DNA from: Hyphomicrobium album
Lineage (GTDB): Bacteria; Pseudomonadota; Alphaproteobacteria; Rhizobiales; Hyphomicrobiaceae
Reading direction: 5' to 3'
NCBI RefSeq assembly: GCF_009708035.1
Contig: NZ_WMBQ01000001.1
Coordinates: 2,423,501-2,487,500 of the forward strand
Length of the DNA: 64,000 nt
The translations under genes were made by a program, and so were the position numbers. Positions 63,630 to 64,000 of this stretch are shown here, piece by piece; within the stretch, counting starts at the first letter, position 1, and each line of letters begins with the position of its first letter. The notes beneath the pieces were generated by a model. It ran no database searches. It worked only from the letters and a program-made list of their open reading frames with translations, and had not been told where the DNA came from.

Positions 63630-64000
63630 TCAGGTGGTCGCGGCGAGCAGGGCCAGGGCGGCTTTCGGGTCGATCCGGCCGTCGTAAAGCGCCCGGCCGG
63701 TGATCGCCCCTTCGAGCATCGCATACTCGGGCTGCAGCAAGGCTTTGACGTCGTCGATGGAGGCGAGCCCGCCCGAGGCAATGACGGGGATTTTCGTCGC
63801 CCGCGCCAGCTTGGCGGTGGCCTCGAGGTTGAGGCCCTTCAAGATACCGTCGCGCTCGATGTCGGTGTAGATGATGGCGGCGACGCCGGCGTCCTCGAAG
63901 CGCTTGGCCAGCTCCTCGCCGGTGAGCTCGGACGTCTCCGCCCAGCCTTCGACCGCCACCTTGCCGCCCTTGGCGTCGATGCCGACGGCGATGCGGCCCG
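63630..64000 (-). CDS. hisA: HisA, phosphoribosyl-formimino-AICAR-phosphate isomerase (partial, C-terminal)
   Basis: About 123 C-terminal residues; the gene runs past the window edge. The visible part starts [20 protein letters not shown], contains [17 protein letters not shown] (catalytic Asp of HisA), [19 protein letters not shown] and [20 protein letters not shown]. It is on the same strand as hisF, which lies 2.6 kb downstream beyond the AraC-methyltransferase-flavoreductase cassette. Confidence 0.95.
   Translation of the reverse strand, partial: GRIAVGIDAKGGKVAVEGWAETSELTGEELAKRFEDAGVAAIIYTDIERDGILKGLNLEATAKLARATKIPVIASGGLASIDDVKALLQPEYAMLEGAITGRALYDGRIDPKAALALLAATT

Overview
The window looks like chromosomal DNA of a high-GC alphaproteobacterium, most likely order Hyphomicrobiales (Rhizobiales). 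Reasons: an LsrB/VtlR-type LysR regulator near trxB, a CenR/OtpR-type response regulator followed by a cyclic-nucleotide-binding protein, a phasin, two ammonium transporters with one glnK, DUF1127, DUF2244 and DUF4337 proteins, and the order dapF-mtaB-ftsY-yciB. The genus cannot be fixed from the sequence alone. Coding density is high; no gap between genes exceeds 300 bp. No rRNA, tRNA, CRISPR array, insertion sequence or prophage was seen.

Layout. 0-6.2 kb: lptE (cut by the edge), leuS, a yggS-type PLP protein, a LURP-one-like unknown and a lone ammonium transporter. 6.3-10.05 kb: an accessory patch with small orphan proteins, a hipBA toxin-antitoxin pair, a HEPN-like protein, an FlbD-like protein and two clusters of palindromes. 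10.07-15.7 kb: two zinc-protease-like proteins, a methyltransferase, a LysR gene facing a DUF1127 gene, leuC and a second LysR gene. 15.9-25.4 kb: a beta-propeller protein, trxB, a membrane unknown, a KgtP-like carrier, a site-2 protease homologue, typA and a Pif1-like helicase. 25.6-32.3 kb: phasin, GNAT, dapB-gpmA, DUF4337, leuB, EF-hand, asd and MarR. 32.5-39.3 kb: two tandem yciB paralogues, ftsY, mtaB, dapF, a sugar dehydrogenase and a pentapeptide-repeat protein. 39.5-45.2 kb: ffh-rpsP-(GrlR-like)-rimM, a flavin monooxygenase and tesB. 45.4-50.4 kb: glnK-amtB behind a sigma-54 promoter, an L,D-transpeptidase, cenR plus a cNMP-binding protein, and lolA. 50.5-58.2 kb: ftsK, an aminotransferase, a 42-residue lipoprotein, leuD, a VOC protein, DUF2244 and nth. 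58.4-64 kb: a GGDEF-EAL protein, hisF, a three-gene AraC/methyltransferase/flavoreductase cassette and hisA (cut by the edge).

How genes connect. Leucine synthesis is scattered (leuC, leuB, leuD about 16-26 kb apart). dapB, dapF and asd serve the lysine/diaminopimelate branch. Ffh and FtsY are the two GTPases of the signal recognition pathway. LolA, LptE, the L,D-transpeptidase and CenR belong to envelope construction.

Most interesting region: 8.55-10.05 kb. Three palindromes (core TTCCCG-N2-CGGGAA) precede hipB with centres exactly 50 bp apart, one overlapping a plausible -10 box. Two perfect 16-bp versions, again exactly 50 bp apart, lie 1.3 kb away with no hipB beside them, followed by four TGCAA repeats at 10/11/10-bp steps. 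Between the clusters sit a HEPN-like protein with an RX4H motif, a small charged protein whose start codon overlaps that of the HEPN gene on the other strand, and an FlbD-like protein. This could be one regulated unit, but that is inference.
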